Source: JAUIJL01 sp965366625
GTDB lineage: Bacteria; Acidobacteriota; Thermoanaerobaculia; Multivoradales; J023
Direction of reading: 5' to 3'
Assembly: GCA_965366625.1 (NCBI GenBank)
Contig: CBDUGP010000005.1
Span: forward strand, 1-64,000
DNA: 64,000 nt
This document shows positions 17,284-25,621 of the stretch, piece after piece. The notes beneath the pieces are model-generated. The model was not told the origin of the DNA and ran no database searches. It saw only the letters and a list, made by a program, of their open reading frames with translations. The translations under genes and the position numbers were made by a program. How positions within the stretch are numbered: position 1 is the stretch's first letter; each line of letters begins with the position of its first letter.

Positions 17284-18483
17284 TCAGGATCTCAGGATCT
17301 CGCCCAAATATGCCATGGCGTCGTCGAGCTGTTGATCACAGAGGTAGGGGGCTGGGCCGAATCGAAGGTTTCGTCCGCGGAAGTCCGTGGCCACGCCGCG
17401 CTCTCTCAGGGCGTCGTGCAACGACTCTCCTTCGGGGGTCACGAGGGTGAGGAACGCGCCCAAGGCGTCGAGCTTGACCTCGGGGCGTCGAACCCGAGAC
17501 GGGTCGGCGTCGAGGGCGTCGAATCGGGCGGCCAGCCTTGAGATTTGATGCCGGTTGACCCGACGCAAGAGTTCGGGTGTGAGCTGCATATCGTCGAAGA
17601 AGTCCAACACGGCGGCGGCTCGATAATGGCTGGTCGGATCGTAGGTCGCGCCGCCGAACGCGGTCGCCCTGGGTCCATAGGCCACCGCCTGGCCAGGGGA
17701 CGAGCTGAGGGCGTCGAATTCGGCGAACCATCCGGTAATTACCGGTCGAAGGTTTCGGCCGGGGGGCACCCGAAGGAAGCAATTGCCTTCGCCCAGCTGC
17801 AAATATTTATAACCCCCACCGACGGCAAAAGCCCCGTCGAGCCCGGCAGTCGGCAGGTCTAGGGGCACGGCGTTTAAGGAGTGATAGGTGTCTACCAAGA
17901 GTTCCGCACCGTGTTTTTGAGTCGCCTCGGCAACTCTTTCGAGCCCGGGCACGATGCGCCCGGTGCCATAGAGCACGGTCGAAACCAACACCGCCGCCGT
18001 TCGATCGTCGACGGACTCGGCCAATCGCTCGGCGAGTGAGTCGGGATCTTCGGAGCTGTGACGTTCCACTTCGATACCGCTCTCCTCGAGCCGGGCGAGC
18101 TGGCGCCGAATGGTGTGGAATTCACCGTCGGTGGTGATCAGCCGCGGTCGTTCGCTCAGGTCCAAGGCCGATAGGAATCGGATCAGTAGGTCGTGGGTAT
18201 TGGCCGCCAGGACGTAGGCGTTGGCGGCTTCCTTGGGATCGTCGCCTAGGCGCTCGGCGACGCCGCGTTTGACCCGATTCGCTTTGTCGAAGGCCCGAGA
18301 CCATTTTCGGTCTACCCATTGGGCCGCATCGTCGAAGGCTTCGAGCTGGGCTTCTCGGGCTCGGTCGGGCCACGCTTGGTGGGAATGACCGGTGAGCAAC
18401 AGGCGCTCGTCGACCCGAAAGTGTCGGTAGTGGGGTGCCAGGGCGTTGGGTTGTGAAAAAAAATCTTGCTCACGAAAGGCCAC
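17284..18483 (-). CDS. kynU: Kynureninase-like aminotransferase-V enzyme
   Basis: A 399-residue PLP-dependent enzyme of fold type I. The Schiff-base lysine is in GGGYKYLQLGEG (K226), preceded by the cofactor-binding aspartate region LLVDTYHSLNAVPLDL. The N-terminal LTGHSHQAWPD and the C-terminal FGPAPYLCDQQLDDAM fit the kynureninase family, which splits kynurenine to anthranilate and alanine. The next gene upstream in the same direction is tryptophan 2,3-dioxygenase, which strengthens the call. The two are 251 nt apart, so they may have separate promoters. A cysteine-desulfurase-like relative is the alternative. Confidence 0.85.
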   Translation of the reverse strand: MAFREQDFFSQPNALAPHYRHFRVDERLLLTGHSHQAWPDRAREAQLEAFDDAAQWVDRKWSRAFDKANRVKRGVAERLGDDPKEAANAYVLAANTHDLLIRFLSALDLSERPRLITTDGEFHTIRRQLARLEESGIEVERHSSEDPDSLAERLAESVDDRTAAVLVSTVLYGTGRIVPGLERVAEATQKHGAELLVDTYHSLNAVPLDLPTAGLDGAFAVGGGYKYLQLGEGNCFLRVPPGRNLRPVITGWFAEFDALSSSPGQAVAYGPRATAFGGATYDPTSHYRAAAVLDFFDDMQLTPELLRRVNRHQISRLAARFDALDADPSRVRRPEVKLDALGAFLTLVTPEGESLHDALRERGVATDFRGRNLRFGPAPYLCDQQLDDAMAYLGEILRS

Positions 18484-18734
18484 GGTTGCTCACCTCTAAC
18501 TGGGGTCCGGTCAGAAATGCTATCGCGGGCGTCGGCCGGATGGCCTGCGGGCTAGGCGCCCCCGACGTCGCTCTGAGCTCGCGCCGCCGCTGTGCTGCCG
18601 CCATAAATTGCTGAAGATTAGGGACTTATGTCGATGTTTGGGGTATATCGCTCAGACACGCTCGCTTCTGTCCTCGGTCCATCCGGCCTTGGTTCATCGG
18701 AAACCTCATTTCTGGATGGGCTCCGATTGATTAA
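18484..18734. other. Intergenic region, nothing recognised
   Basis: This 251-nt gap between the tryptophan dioxygenase and kynureninase genes, both on the minus strand, presumably holds the kynureninase promoter. I see no open frame of interest, repeat or clear terminator. Confidence 0.5.
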
Positions 18735-19550
18735 CTAAAGCTCGGCACGGATTGCCCAAAAGTCTGGGAATACCGGTTGGAAGAGGGTCTTCTTGAGGTA
18801 CTCGGCCCCGGGGGATCCGCCGGTGCCGGGTTTCGTGCCGATGGTTCGTTCCACCATCTTGACGTGGCGATAGCGCCACTCTTGCAGCCCTTCGTCGAAA
18901 TCTACCAATTGCTCGCAGATTTGGGTCAGGTGGTCGTCTTCGCGGTAGATCTTGATCAGCTCCGGTCGGACTTCGGGCATCTCGGTGATCGGTTGCTCGG
19001 GGTCGAAGTCGAAGACCCGATCGGGAACCGCATATCCACTGCGGCTCAAATAGCGCAAGAAGAGTTGGTAGATCGGCGGCTCGTTGAGCCGGCGCTGCAA
19101 GCGGGCCAAGGCGCTCGGATTGGCTTCGTGGTAGCCGAGCATGGCCCGTCGTCGATTGCCGAGCATGAATTCGAGTTCTCGAAATTGGGGCGACTGAAAA
19201 CCGCTCGACTCGTCCAGACGGGTGCGGAAAGAGTTGAACGAGATCGGCGTCATGGTTTCGAGGATGTCGATCTGGCCGACCATGGTCTTGAGAATCGTCA
19301 GCACACGTTTCAATGTGCCGCGAATCTTCGTCGTTTGGTCTTGATCGGTCCGGTGCTTTTCGAGCAGCTCCGCCATGCGATCCATTTCATGCAGGGTCTG
19401 TTTGAACCAAAGCTCGTAGACCTGATGAATGACGATAAAGAGCAGTTCGTCGTGCTCGGCGTCGTCCCAGGTCTCACCGGATCGGGGGACCTGGAGCTGT
19501 AGTAGTGACTCGAGCTCGAGGTACGAGGCGTAAGTCAGGGATTGGGACAC
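18735..19550 (-). CDS. kynA: Tryptophan 2,3-dioxygenase
   Basis: A 271-residue heme enzyme opening the tryptophan ring to N-formylkynurenine, the first step of the kynurenine pathway. The segment DELLFIVIHQVYELWFKQ (His42 region) and RYRHVKMVERTIGTKPGTGGSPG near the C-terminus are diagnostic. The start is a GTG at 19550 with AGGAGG at ideal spacing, which rules out later ATGs. It lies 131 nt downstream of rph. No kynurenine formamidase gene is present in the window. Confidence 0.96.
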   Translation of the reverse strand: MSQSLTYASYLELESLLQLQVPRSGETWDDAEHDELLFIVIHQVYELWFKQTLHEMDRMAELLEKHRTDQDQTTKIRGTLKRVLTILKTMVGQIDILETMTPISFNSFRTRLDESSGFQSPQFRELEFMLGNRRRAMLGYHEANPSALARLQRRLNEPPIYQLFLRYLSRSGYAVPDRVFDFDPEQPITEMPEVRPELIKIYREDDHLTQICEQLVDFDEGLQEWRYRHVKMVERTIGTKPGTGGSPGAEYLKKTLFQPVFPDFWAIRAEL

Positions 19551-19681
19551 GGCAATATCCTCCTAGGCCGTGGTCTGTCGACGTGGCCGAAGCGTTCAGA
19601 TCGTCCCCTCAACCTAGCAGGAATGCCGCCGGCCGTGCCAGGCCGGGGCGAATCACAAGCGCCGAATCAGCTCGGCGAACG

Positions 19682-20500
19682 TCAGCCCGGGGGGCCCCAG
19701 ACCTCCGACTCGTCTTTGGGTTTGGCCCGCCGTCGGCCGTGTTTGAGCAAGTCATCGACTTCCGACATCACGGTTTTGAGGGCTTGGTTTTGGTGTTGCA
19801 CCAGCTCGTCGATACCCGCGAAAGCGAGATCCAACAATTCGTTGAGCTGCTTCCGACTGAAGCTGTGCTCCTCGCCGGTGCCCTGGATTTCGATCAGCCG
19901 GCCGTCGGCCGTGGCCACCACGTTCATGTCGACTTGGGCGGCCGAATCTTCGATGTATTCCAGATCGAGGCGGGGCTCGCCGTCGACGATGCCCACCGAA
20001 ACCGCGGCGATCTGCCGTGCCATTGGCCATTGCTTGAGGTCACCGGCGAGGAAGGAGTGGGCCAGAGCTTGGACTAAGGCCACGTAACCCCCGGTGATGG
20101 CAGCGGTTCGTGTGCCCCCGTCCGCCTGTAGAACGTCACAGTCGATGGTGATCGACATCTCGCCGAGGCGCTCCAAATCCACCGCGGTGCGCAGGCTGCG
20201 GCCGATCAATCGTTGGATTTCGAGGGTGCGTCCACCGGGGCGCCCTTTGGTGCTTTCCCGGCGATTCCGGGTGTGGGTGGCGCGCGGCAGCATGGCGTAT
20301 TCGGCAGTGATCCAGCCCTTGCCGCTGTCGGCCAAGAACGATGGCACTCGATTTTCCACCGAGGCAGCGGTCAACACCCGGGTATGACCCGCTTCGATGA
20401 TCGCCGAGCCCTCGGCGTAACGCTGAGCATTGAGCTCGAAGTTGATGGGTCGTAAGGCATTGGCGGCGCGGCCCGCCGGACGTTGGGAATCGGTGCTCAT
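19682..20500 (-). CDS. rph: Ribonuclease PH
   Basis: A 272-residue phosphorolytic 3'-5' exoribonuclease that trims tRNA precursors. The family core (GHTRVLTAASVENRVPSF, EYAMLPRATHTRNRRES, ITIDCDVLQADGGTRTAAITG) is complete, and the phosphate-binding arginines near 90 and 130 are in place. The C-terminal 30 residues are a basic tail longer than in most relatives. It follows murI by 25 nt in the cell-wall operon and has GGAGAG before its ATG. Confidence 0.97.
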   Translation of the reverse strand: MSTDSQRPAGRAANALRPINFELNAQRYAEGSAIIEAGHTRVLTAASVENRVPSFLADSGKGWITAEYAMLPRATHTRNRRESTKGRPGGRTLEIQRLIGRSLRTAVDLERLGEMSITIDCDVLQADGGTRTAAITGGYVALVQALAHSFLAGDLKQWPMARQIAAVSVGIVDGEPRLDLEYIEDSAAQVDMNVVATADGRLIEIQGTGEEHSFSRKQLNELLDLAFAGIDELVQHQNQALKTVMSEVDDLLKHGRRRAKPKDESEVWGPPG

Positions 20501-20525
20501 TTGGCTCTCCAGGTGCTAGATGATC

Positions 20526-21383
20526 TCAAACCTCGACCCATTCCAAGGAAACATTGGCCTTCCAGGCACGATCCGCTTCGTCCACTGGGGATCCGTAGTG
20601 GCTCAGGAGGTCGTGAGCGATACGTTCGAAGCGCTCGCTCAAATCGGTGACACAAAGGTGGTGTTGGGCAGCTTGGGGCTCGGGGCCCTCACCGGAGTCC
20701 GGCTTTCGTTTGAGCCCAGCTTGCTCTAGCTGGGCGTCGACAAAACGAGCCACGGCGACCGCCGAATCGACGAATTGAATCTGTGGCCCTGCGACCTTGT
20801 GCAGGATCTCGGTCAGCAAGGGGTAATGGGTACAGCCCAGAACTAAGGTCCGGCACCCGGCGTCGATCACCGGGCGCAAGTAGCGCTCCGCCACCTGCTC
20901 GGCGATGGGGTCGACGGTCCAGCCCTCTTCAACCAACGGCACAAAGAGCGGGCACGGCTGGCTGATCACCTCGGCTCGAGGGTTCAGGCGGCGGATCGCA
21001 CGGGCGTAGGCGTCGGACCGTACGGTGGATTCGGTGGCGAGTACGCCGATCCCATCGTCGCCGGCGTCCATCACCGCTTGCTCGGCGCCGGGCTCGATGA
21101 CCCCCCACACGGGAACGGCCAGGTCCAGATCATCGAGGGTGACCGCCGACGCGGTGTTGCAGGCGATCACCACGGCTTTGACCCCTCGATCGACTAAGAA
21201 ATCAATGTTGCGTCGGGTATAACGCTCCACCGTGGAGGCGGATTTTGTGCCGTAGGGGAGGCGTGCCGTATCACCCAGGTAGAGAATCGATTCCCGTGGC
21301 AATCGGCGCATGAGGGCGGAGACGACGGTCAAACCGCCGACTCCGGAGTCGAAGACCCCGATGGGTCGAGCGGGCAAGCTCAT
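20526..21383 (-). CDS. murI: Glutamate racemase
   Basis: A 285-residue cofactor-independent racemase making D-glutamate for peptidoglycan. The catalytic cysteines are in VIACNTASA (C75) and LGCTHYPLL (C183), and IGVFDSGVGG opens the protein. I use the ATG at 21383, where the family begins; a TTG at 21425 overlapping the GerMN stop would add 14 residues and cannot be excluded, because no strong ribosome-binding site precedes the ATG. It belongs to the amidase-GerMN-murI-rph operon. Confidence 0.95.
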   Translation of the reverse strand: MSLPARPIGVFDSGVGGLTVVSALMRRLPRESILYLGDTARLPYGTKSASTVERYTRRNIDFLVDRGVKAVVIACNTASAVTLDDLDLAVPVWGVIEPGAEQAVMDAGDDGIGVLATESTVRSDAYARAIRRLNPRAEVISQPCPLFVPLVEEGWTVDPIAEQVAERYLRPVIDAGCRTLVLGCTHYPLLTEILHKVAGPQIQFVDSAVAVARFVDAQLEQAGLKRKPDSGEGPEPQAAQHHLCVTDLSERFERIAHDLLSHYGSPVDEADRAWKANVSLEWVEV

Positions 21384-21421
21384 CTTGGGCTCAGGGCTCG
21401 GTTGCGGATCCAGCGAGTCGG

Positions 21422-22153
21422 TCAAGGGGTGATGACCCAACCGGAATCGGGGCTTAAAGGGCGTGAGACGTCGATGTGCCCGGCGAAGGTTTCCGGCTGG
21501 CGACCGTCCCACATGAGGACCACCGTTTCGACCCCCTCGATGTGATTGAGCGCCACCGTGTTGACCAGGCTATAAACCGCCAATAGCTCATCCTGGGTGC
21601 CCAAGGCGAGCTTGACCGCGTCCGGGCGTGGGGTCGGCAAGGAATCCCCGAAGCCCTCTGCGTTTTCGGAATCAACGTCCGAGGTGGATCCCGGAGAATC
21701 CACGGATTGAGAGGTGGATTCCGGAGAATCCACGGATTGAAGCGAGCCTTGGTCTGCTCGGGAACGGAGGTCGAGGGCGACCGCTCCGTGTTTCAAGAAA
21801 TAAACCGAGCCGAGTTGGGCGCCTTCCGGTAACGGGCTGTAGAGATCTCCGTCCACTGGACCTCCTGGACCCTCGATCAGAGCCTGGACCAGATATCGAA
21901 TGCGCTCCTCGGGCCGGTCGTCCGTGGGCAGGGATTGTCGATGCACCCTCAAGCCCCCTTGGAGGCTTGGGAAGTAGAGGTCGGCAGGTTCCAACACCAG
22001 CTCTTCAGTCACGGCGACCGCGGCTGGGCGGTCCTCTGGCCCTTGCTCGGCAGGAGCTGAGGGTTGGCCAGGCCACAAGAAGAGACGCGCTGCGATTCCG
22101 GCGATGGCGGCGACGAGAAAGGCCGCCGCGATCAACCCCGTGCGCCGATTCAT
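21422..22153 (-). CDS. GerMN-domain protein
   Basis: A 243-residue envelope protein with one N-terminal membrane anchor (residues 5-27) and a GerMN domain, the fold seen in spore germination protein GerM and in peptidoglycan-associated proteins of non-sporulators. Between two strands lies a low-complexity Ser/Asp insert made by a 27-bp tandem duplication (about 21683-21739). The start codon overlaps the amidase stop (ATGA). With the amidase and murI it suggests a role in cell-wall turnover. Confidence 0.88.
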   Translation of the reverse strand: MNRRTGLIAAAFLVAAIAGIAARLFLWPGQPSAPAEQGPEDRPAAVAVTEELVLEPADLYFPSLQGGLRVHRQSLPTDDRPEERIRYLVQALIEGPGGPVDGDLYSPLPEGAQLGSVYFLKHGAVALDLRSRADQGSLQSVDSPESTSQSVDSPGSTSDVDSENAEGFGDSLPTPRPDAVKLALGTQDELLAVYSLVNTVALNHIEGVETVVLMWDGRQPETFAGHIDVSRPLSPDSGWVITP

Positions 22154-23760
22154 GGTCGGCCCCCGGTCGAGGGGAGGTCCGTCTCGCTGCTGCCGGACTG
22201 GCGAGCTTCCAATTGGGTTTTGAAGCGAGCGACCGCTCGAACCAGGGCGTCCGCCAATTGGAGTTGGTAGGCGGGGCTCAAGACCTTGGTTTCTTCATCG
22301 GGGTTGCTGAGGAAGCCGAGTTCCACCAGCACGGCGGGCATGTTGGCCCCCATCAGGACGCGGAAGGGCGCTTGGCGCACTCCTCGATTTCGCAGCCCCA
22401 AGGCTTGGTTGAGTTCTTCCTGCACCAGACTGGCGAATCGTTGGCTCTCCGTTAGATGGTAAGACTGGGCCAAATCCCAAAGGATGAGTCCTAGGTCGTT
22501 GCCCGGCCCGTCTTGAGGGTCGATCGACGAGGAATTCTCCCGTTCCGCCAGCTGGGCCGCGAGCTGATCGCTGGCGGAACGGCTGAGGAAGAAGGTTTCC
22601 GCACCCTTGGCGCGGGAGCCGCGATAGGAATTGAAGTGCAGGGAGATAAAGAGATCCGCCTTGACCTCGTTGGCCAATGCCACCCGATTGTCGAGCGGCA
22701 CGTTGACGTCGGTGCTTCGCGTGAGCTCAACTTGCACGGGTAAACGTTGCTCCAGGCGGGTTTTCAGCAGACGAGCCATCATCAAGGTCAGCTGAGCTTC
22801 GATCGCTCCTTTTTGACCGACGGCACCGGTTTCCGCTCCGCCGTGTCCGGGATCCAACACGATCCGTCGCAATCCCGAGGTCAGCGGGTCGACCGCACGG
22901 GAAGTTGCCTCGGTGCCGGTTTGGGCCTTCTTTCCTCGCTGGCGATAGATCTCAATCACCATGCTGGTCTTTTCCCCGCGGGGCACCAAACGTGGTTCGC
23001 CGGCCACCGCATCCTCGGTCAACTCGATTCGAATGCGGGTGGGTTGGGCCGCGATGTTAGTGACCAAGGGGTCGGCAGGGCGAGAGAAGGGTGAGTCGAG
23101 CGTCAAGCTGTCGCCCACCAACCGCACTTCAACTGCGCCGGGCAAGGACTCGAAGCGAAAACGCGGTTTGTCGGAGAATTCGATCTCAACCGTGCTGATT
23201 CGGTATTGGTGCACCAAGTTGATGGAACCGGTCAGCTCCCGCAACTCCCGGCGTTTGAGCACCAGCTCCAAATTGCGAAAGCTCCACTCGAGTTCGTATC
23301 CCAGCTCGTCGCCCAAGGCCCATTTCAAAAATTCCAGAGGCACTTCGAGACCCCGGGCGGTTTTGATCGGAGCCAGCCTCAGCCGGGTGATCTCCTCCCG
23401 CACCTGCCCGTCGGGGCTGACCGTCACCACGGTCGGATCATCGGGGCCCAGCAGCACCGTCTTGGTGTCGAAAATCAGCGAATGGCTGTCACCGAGGGGT
23501 CCGATCCGCAGCTCTACGCCGAGCACTTGAGCAATAGGGGCCAGGGCGAATCGAGGGCCGTCGTTGCGCAGGCTGAAGCCGACCGTGGCCACTTGTTTGC
23601 CCTCGAACATCAGCCGGGCCGAGCCGGCGGGGTGCGCGCTGGATCCTTCGACTGCAGGAGGAGGATCTTGGGCCGCCGCCGGGCCGACGAGCCATGGGCC
23701 GAAGCCGCCGCAGAGGAGGAGGGTCAGGATGATGAAAATCTGGCAGGTCCGCGGGCTCAA
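22150..23760 (-). CDS. N-acetylmuramoyl-L-alanine amidase (AmiC-like, AMIN domain)
   Basis: A periplasmic amidase of about 536 residues. A hydrophobic signal (IFIILTLLLCGGF) is followed by an N-terminal copper-amine-oxidase-like/AMIN region, then the Amidase_3 domain with its zinc ligands in LDPGHGG, KGAIEAQ and FISLHFNS, and the catalytic glutamate in LVELGFLSN. It cleaves the stem peptide from MurNAc during cell separation. No ATG suits the signal peptide; I choose the TTG at 23760, preceded by GAGAGG. The open frame runs to 23904, so a longer form is possible. It couples to the GerMN gene through ATGA. Confidence 0.9.
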   Translation of the reverse strand: MSPRTCQIFIILTLLLCGGFGPWLVGPAAAQDPPPAVEGSSAHPAGSARLMFEGKQVATVGFSLRNDGPRFALAPIAQVLGVELRIGPLGDSHSLIFDTKTVLLGPDDPTVVTVSPDGQVREEITRLRLAPIKTARGLEVPLEFLKWALGDELGYELEWSFRNLELVLKRRELRELTGSINLVHQYRISTVEIEFSDKPRFRFESLPGAVEVRLVGDSLTLDSPFSRPADPLVTNIAAQPTRIRIELTEDAVAGEPRLVPRGEKTSMVIEIYRQRGKKAQTGTEATSRAVDPLTSGLRRIVLDPGHGGAETGAVGQKGAIEAQLTLMMARLLKTRLEQRLPVQVELTRSTDVNVPLDNRVALANEVKADLFISLHFNSYRGSRAKGAETFFLSRSASDQLAAQLAERENSSSIDPQDGPGNDLGLILWDLAQSYHLTESQRFASLVQEELNQALGLRNRGVRQAPFRVLMGANMPAVLVELGFLSNPDEETKVLSPAYQLQLADALVRAVARFKTQLEARQSGSSETDLPSTGGRP

Positions 23761-24056
23761 CGAGCAACACCTCTCAAGGGGCTGAAAAACAAGGAGATCA
23801 GTCGGCGTGGAAGCTCGCGGGTCTACCGCGGGCGGCCTCCCGCGATGGAGCCTGGATAGGGCCCAACAAAACGCCGCGGGAGCCTTTGGATTGTATCCCA
23901 TCATCTGCCGGATCCGAACCCGCGGGGATTGAGGTAAGAAACGGAAACGGCGTCTGATCCCGTGTTCGAGAGTCCAATTTGGCCCCGGCTAGGTCTATCG
24001 AAGACGAGTTTCGGGGCAATTGGGACACGGAGAGCGAAAAAGTCGGGGGTAGGGGG

Positions 24057-24085
24057 TTGCAAAGCCGAAATCTCGTGCCTATAAT
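24057..24085 (+). promoter_or_regulatory. Sigma-70-type promoter of the tRNA-Glu gene
   Basis: A TTGCAA at 24057-24062 and a perfect TATAAT at 24080-24085 are separated by 17 nt and lie about 50 nt before the mature tRNA 5' end. The leader contains a small hairpin (GCACGG..CCGTGC around 24093-24116) that would be removed by RNase P processing. Confidence 0.8.
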
Positions 24086-24136
24086 CGCGCTCCTCGCACG
24101 GCGACCCCCCGTGCGGCCTTTCGAGGTTCTCTCAGT

Positions 24137-24212
24137 GGCGCATTCGTCTAGGGGTCTAGGACGCCGGCCTCTCACGCCGGTAACACGGGTTCGAATCCCG
24201 TATGCGCTACCA
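24137..24212 (+). tRNA. tRNA-Glu (anticodon CTC)
   Basis: It folds as a cloverleaf: acceptor GGCGCAT with ATGCGCT (first pair G-U), D-arm GTCTAGGGGTCTAGGAC, anticodon stem CCGGC/GCCGG with loop CTCTCAC giving anticodon CUC, and T-arm ACGGG-TTCGAAT-CCCGT. The discriminator is A and the CCA end is encoded (24210-24212). CUC reads GAG. The block of small mobile-type genes starts right after it. Confidence 0.95.
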
Positions 24213-24314
24213 TTCTCCCTCCCGCATTGATTCCAACGCAAAGCAGCAGCTATTCTCCTTCCGTGAATTATTGGAAGGTCGATTTGTCGTGTTCGAAATC
24301 TTTCCGGGGTGATC

Positions 24315-24821
24315 GTGAGCCCTGAAATCGTGATTGTCGGCGGGCCGAATGGAGCAGGTAAGACCACATTTGCTCGGCAGCTCCTGCCTGCCCTCTATCC
24401 GGAGATTCGATTCATCAACGTTGACGAGATCCAACGGTCTAACGATGTTTTCGATCACCCTATCTCGGCTGGGAAAGAGATGCTTCGTAGGCTCTCAGAG
24501 CTTGAGAAAGAGCGGCATAGCTTTGCTCTCGAAACAACGCTCTCTTCCAGAATGTATGCCAAACATATTCCCAGATGGCAGGCTCGCGGCTACTCTGTTT
24601 CACTCCATTTCATTGAAGCTCCATCCCCAGATTTTGCCGTGAAGAGAGTTGCAGCTCGGGTAGCCGCTGGCGGCCACCACATCCCCGAAGCAGAAGTCCG
24701 ACGCAGGTTCAGTCGAGGATTGAGCCTCTTTCACAGCACGTACAAGCCGATCGTCGACGAGTGGTATCATTGGATGACTTCTACCGGAGGGCTTAGCCTT
24801 GTCGAGTCCCAAAAACTCTGA
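24315..24821 (+). CDS. Zeta-toxin-like P-loop kinase
   Basis: A 168-residue P-loop protein. The Walker A motif is GGPNGAGKTT near the N-terminus, followed by NVDEIQ, FALETTLSSR and a C-terminal RRRFSRGLSLF segment. The arrangement fits the zeta-toxin/AAA_33 group, whose proven members phosphorylate UDP-N-acetylglucosamine and poison wall synthesis; the substrate here is unproven. The GTG at 24315 follows GGGGTGATC, a close match to the anti-SD complement; a GTG at 24309 is possible. The last 23 nt overlap the small partner gene. The sequence is visibly more AT-rich than the neighbouring housekeeping genes, which suggests transfer. Confidence 0.82.
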   Translation: MSPEIVIVGGPNGAGKTTFARQLLPALYPEIRFINVDEIQRSNDVFDHPISAGKEMLRRLSELEKERHSFALETTLSSRMYAKHIPRWQARGYSVSLHFIEAPSPDFAVKRVAARVAAGGHHIPEAEVRRRFSRGLSLFHSTYKPIVDEWYHWMTSTGGLSLVESQKL

Positions 24822-25124
24822 GAAAGATCCGAAGATCGCCATCATGCTGGAGGCCGCACGTCGCGCCGATTGGGACGCACTACATGGTCCAATGCACCTT
24901 AGGAGCGGTCGATTTCAACCCTGGGTTGGCCTAGGTCAAGACTCCGCAGATTCTTGGACTGATGATGGCCGTCATAGCGACGAGTCCGCCCAGCTAGATC
25001 CCTAGGTCTCCCACCCTTCCGAGCGCGAGTTCTGCTGTTTACCTACTGCCGAACAAAAGCCGACAAACCAAATAAGCGCGGCTGTTTTTTCATATACAGG
25101 GCCTTCCGACTCGTCGGCTCGCCT
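24753..25124. repeat. 372-bp direct repeat, copy A
   Basis: It is identical to 26928-27299 at a constant offset of 2175 except for one base that I can see (24766 T versus 26941 C). It contains the last part of the toxin gene, the whole small partner gene and about 120 nt of trailing non-coding sequence. Such identity means a recent duplication or recombination. Confidence 0.95.
24799..25005 (+). CDS. Small partner protein of the zeta-like toxin, putative antitoxin
   Basis: A 68-residue protein starting at a TTG at 24799, inside the toxin 3' end, with GGAGG 8 nt before the TTG. The core LEAARRADWDALHGPMHLRSGRFQP recurs in a diverged copy at 28151, which has the same TTG, the same GGAGG spacing and the same 23-nt overlap with its toxin. 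This conservation of protein but not DNA argues that it is translated. Charged and compact, it is placed where an antitoxin would be, although epsilon antitoxins lie upstream of zeta. I know no family for it. Confidence 0.7.
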   Translation: MSSPKNSEKDPKIAIMLEAARRADWDALHGPMHLRSGRFQPWVGLGQDSADSWTDDGRHSDESAQLDP

Positions 25125-25621
25125 TGGCGATCGAAAGTCGTGTGCCCCAATAGTCTTCAAATCGTCTAAGTCCGCGGCCTTACAGATAGGAACGACGATG
25201 CCTACTCCGTGGGGAGGGGGAAAGTGTGTCTTGAGCTGGCTAAACTTGACCCGTTTTTAAAGGGGTTGAGCGACTTCTAGTAGGGCAGTGAGAATTCCCT
25301 TGAGGACTCTTCAATGGGGCAGTGAGAATTCCCTTGAGGACTCTTCGATGGCGATGCCGGTGACCTTCGAGCTTTTGCCGAATCGCTGATGCTGGTAGAC
25401 GCCAACCTGGCCAAGGTTCAGGTGGCTACGCGAACCATGGGGATGAGCGAGGTGCTCTGGAGGGTGGATAGAGCACGGCCCAAAGGTAGCGTAACGGCCA
25501 GCCAGTGGCCGAGGCTGACCGGTCGACCCAGCCACTGCTTGTGGTCGCGGGCTCGGAATAAAGAAAGCACGGAGTGCGGCCGAGCAGAGCTGCCAGAAGT
25601 CACCCGGACGAGCAGATTCGC
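25125..25621. other. Non-coding stretch with a 34-bp tandem duplication
   Basis: About 500 nt without a convincing gene. At 25283-25312 and 25317-25346 the 30-nt motif beginning GGGCAGTGAGAATTCCCTTG is repeated with a 34-nt period. A close relative stands alone at 31831-31856. The remainder looks like debris of unidentified origin; short frames on both strands lack starts and recognisable motifs. Confidence 0.6.

Noticed and set aside
25311..25535. 74-residue minus-strand frame and its plus-strand counterpart near 25389
   Set aside because: No ribosome-binding site, no motif, and the 3' part lies in the duplicated 34-bp motif.
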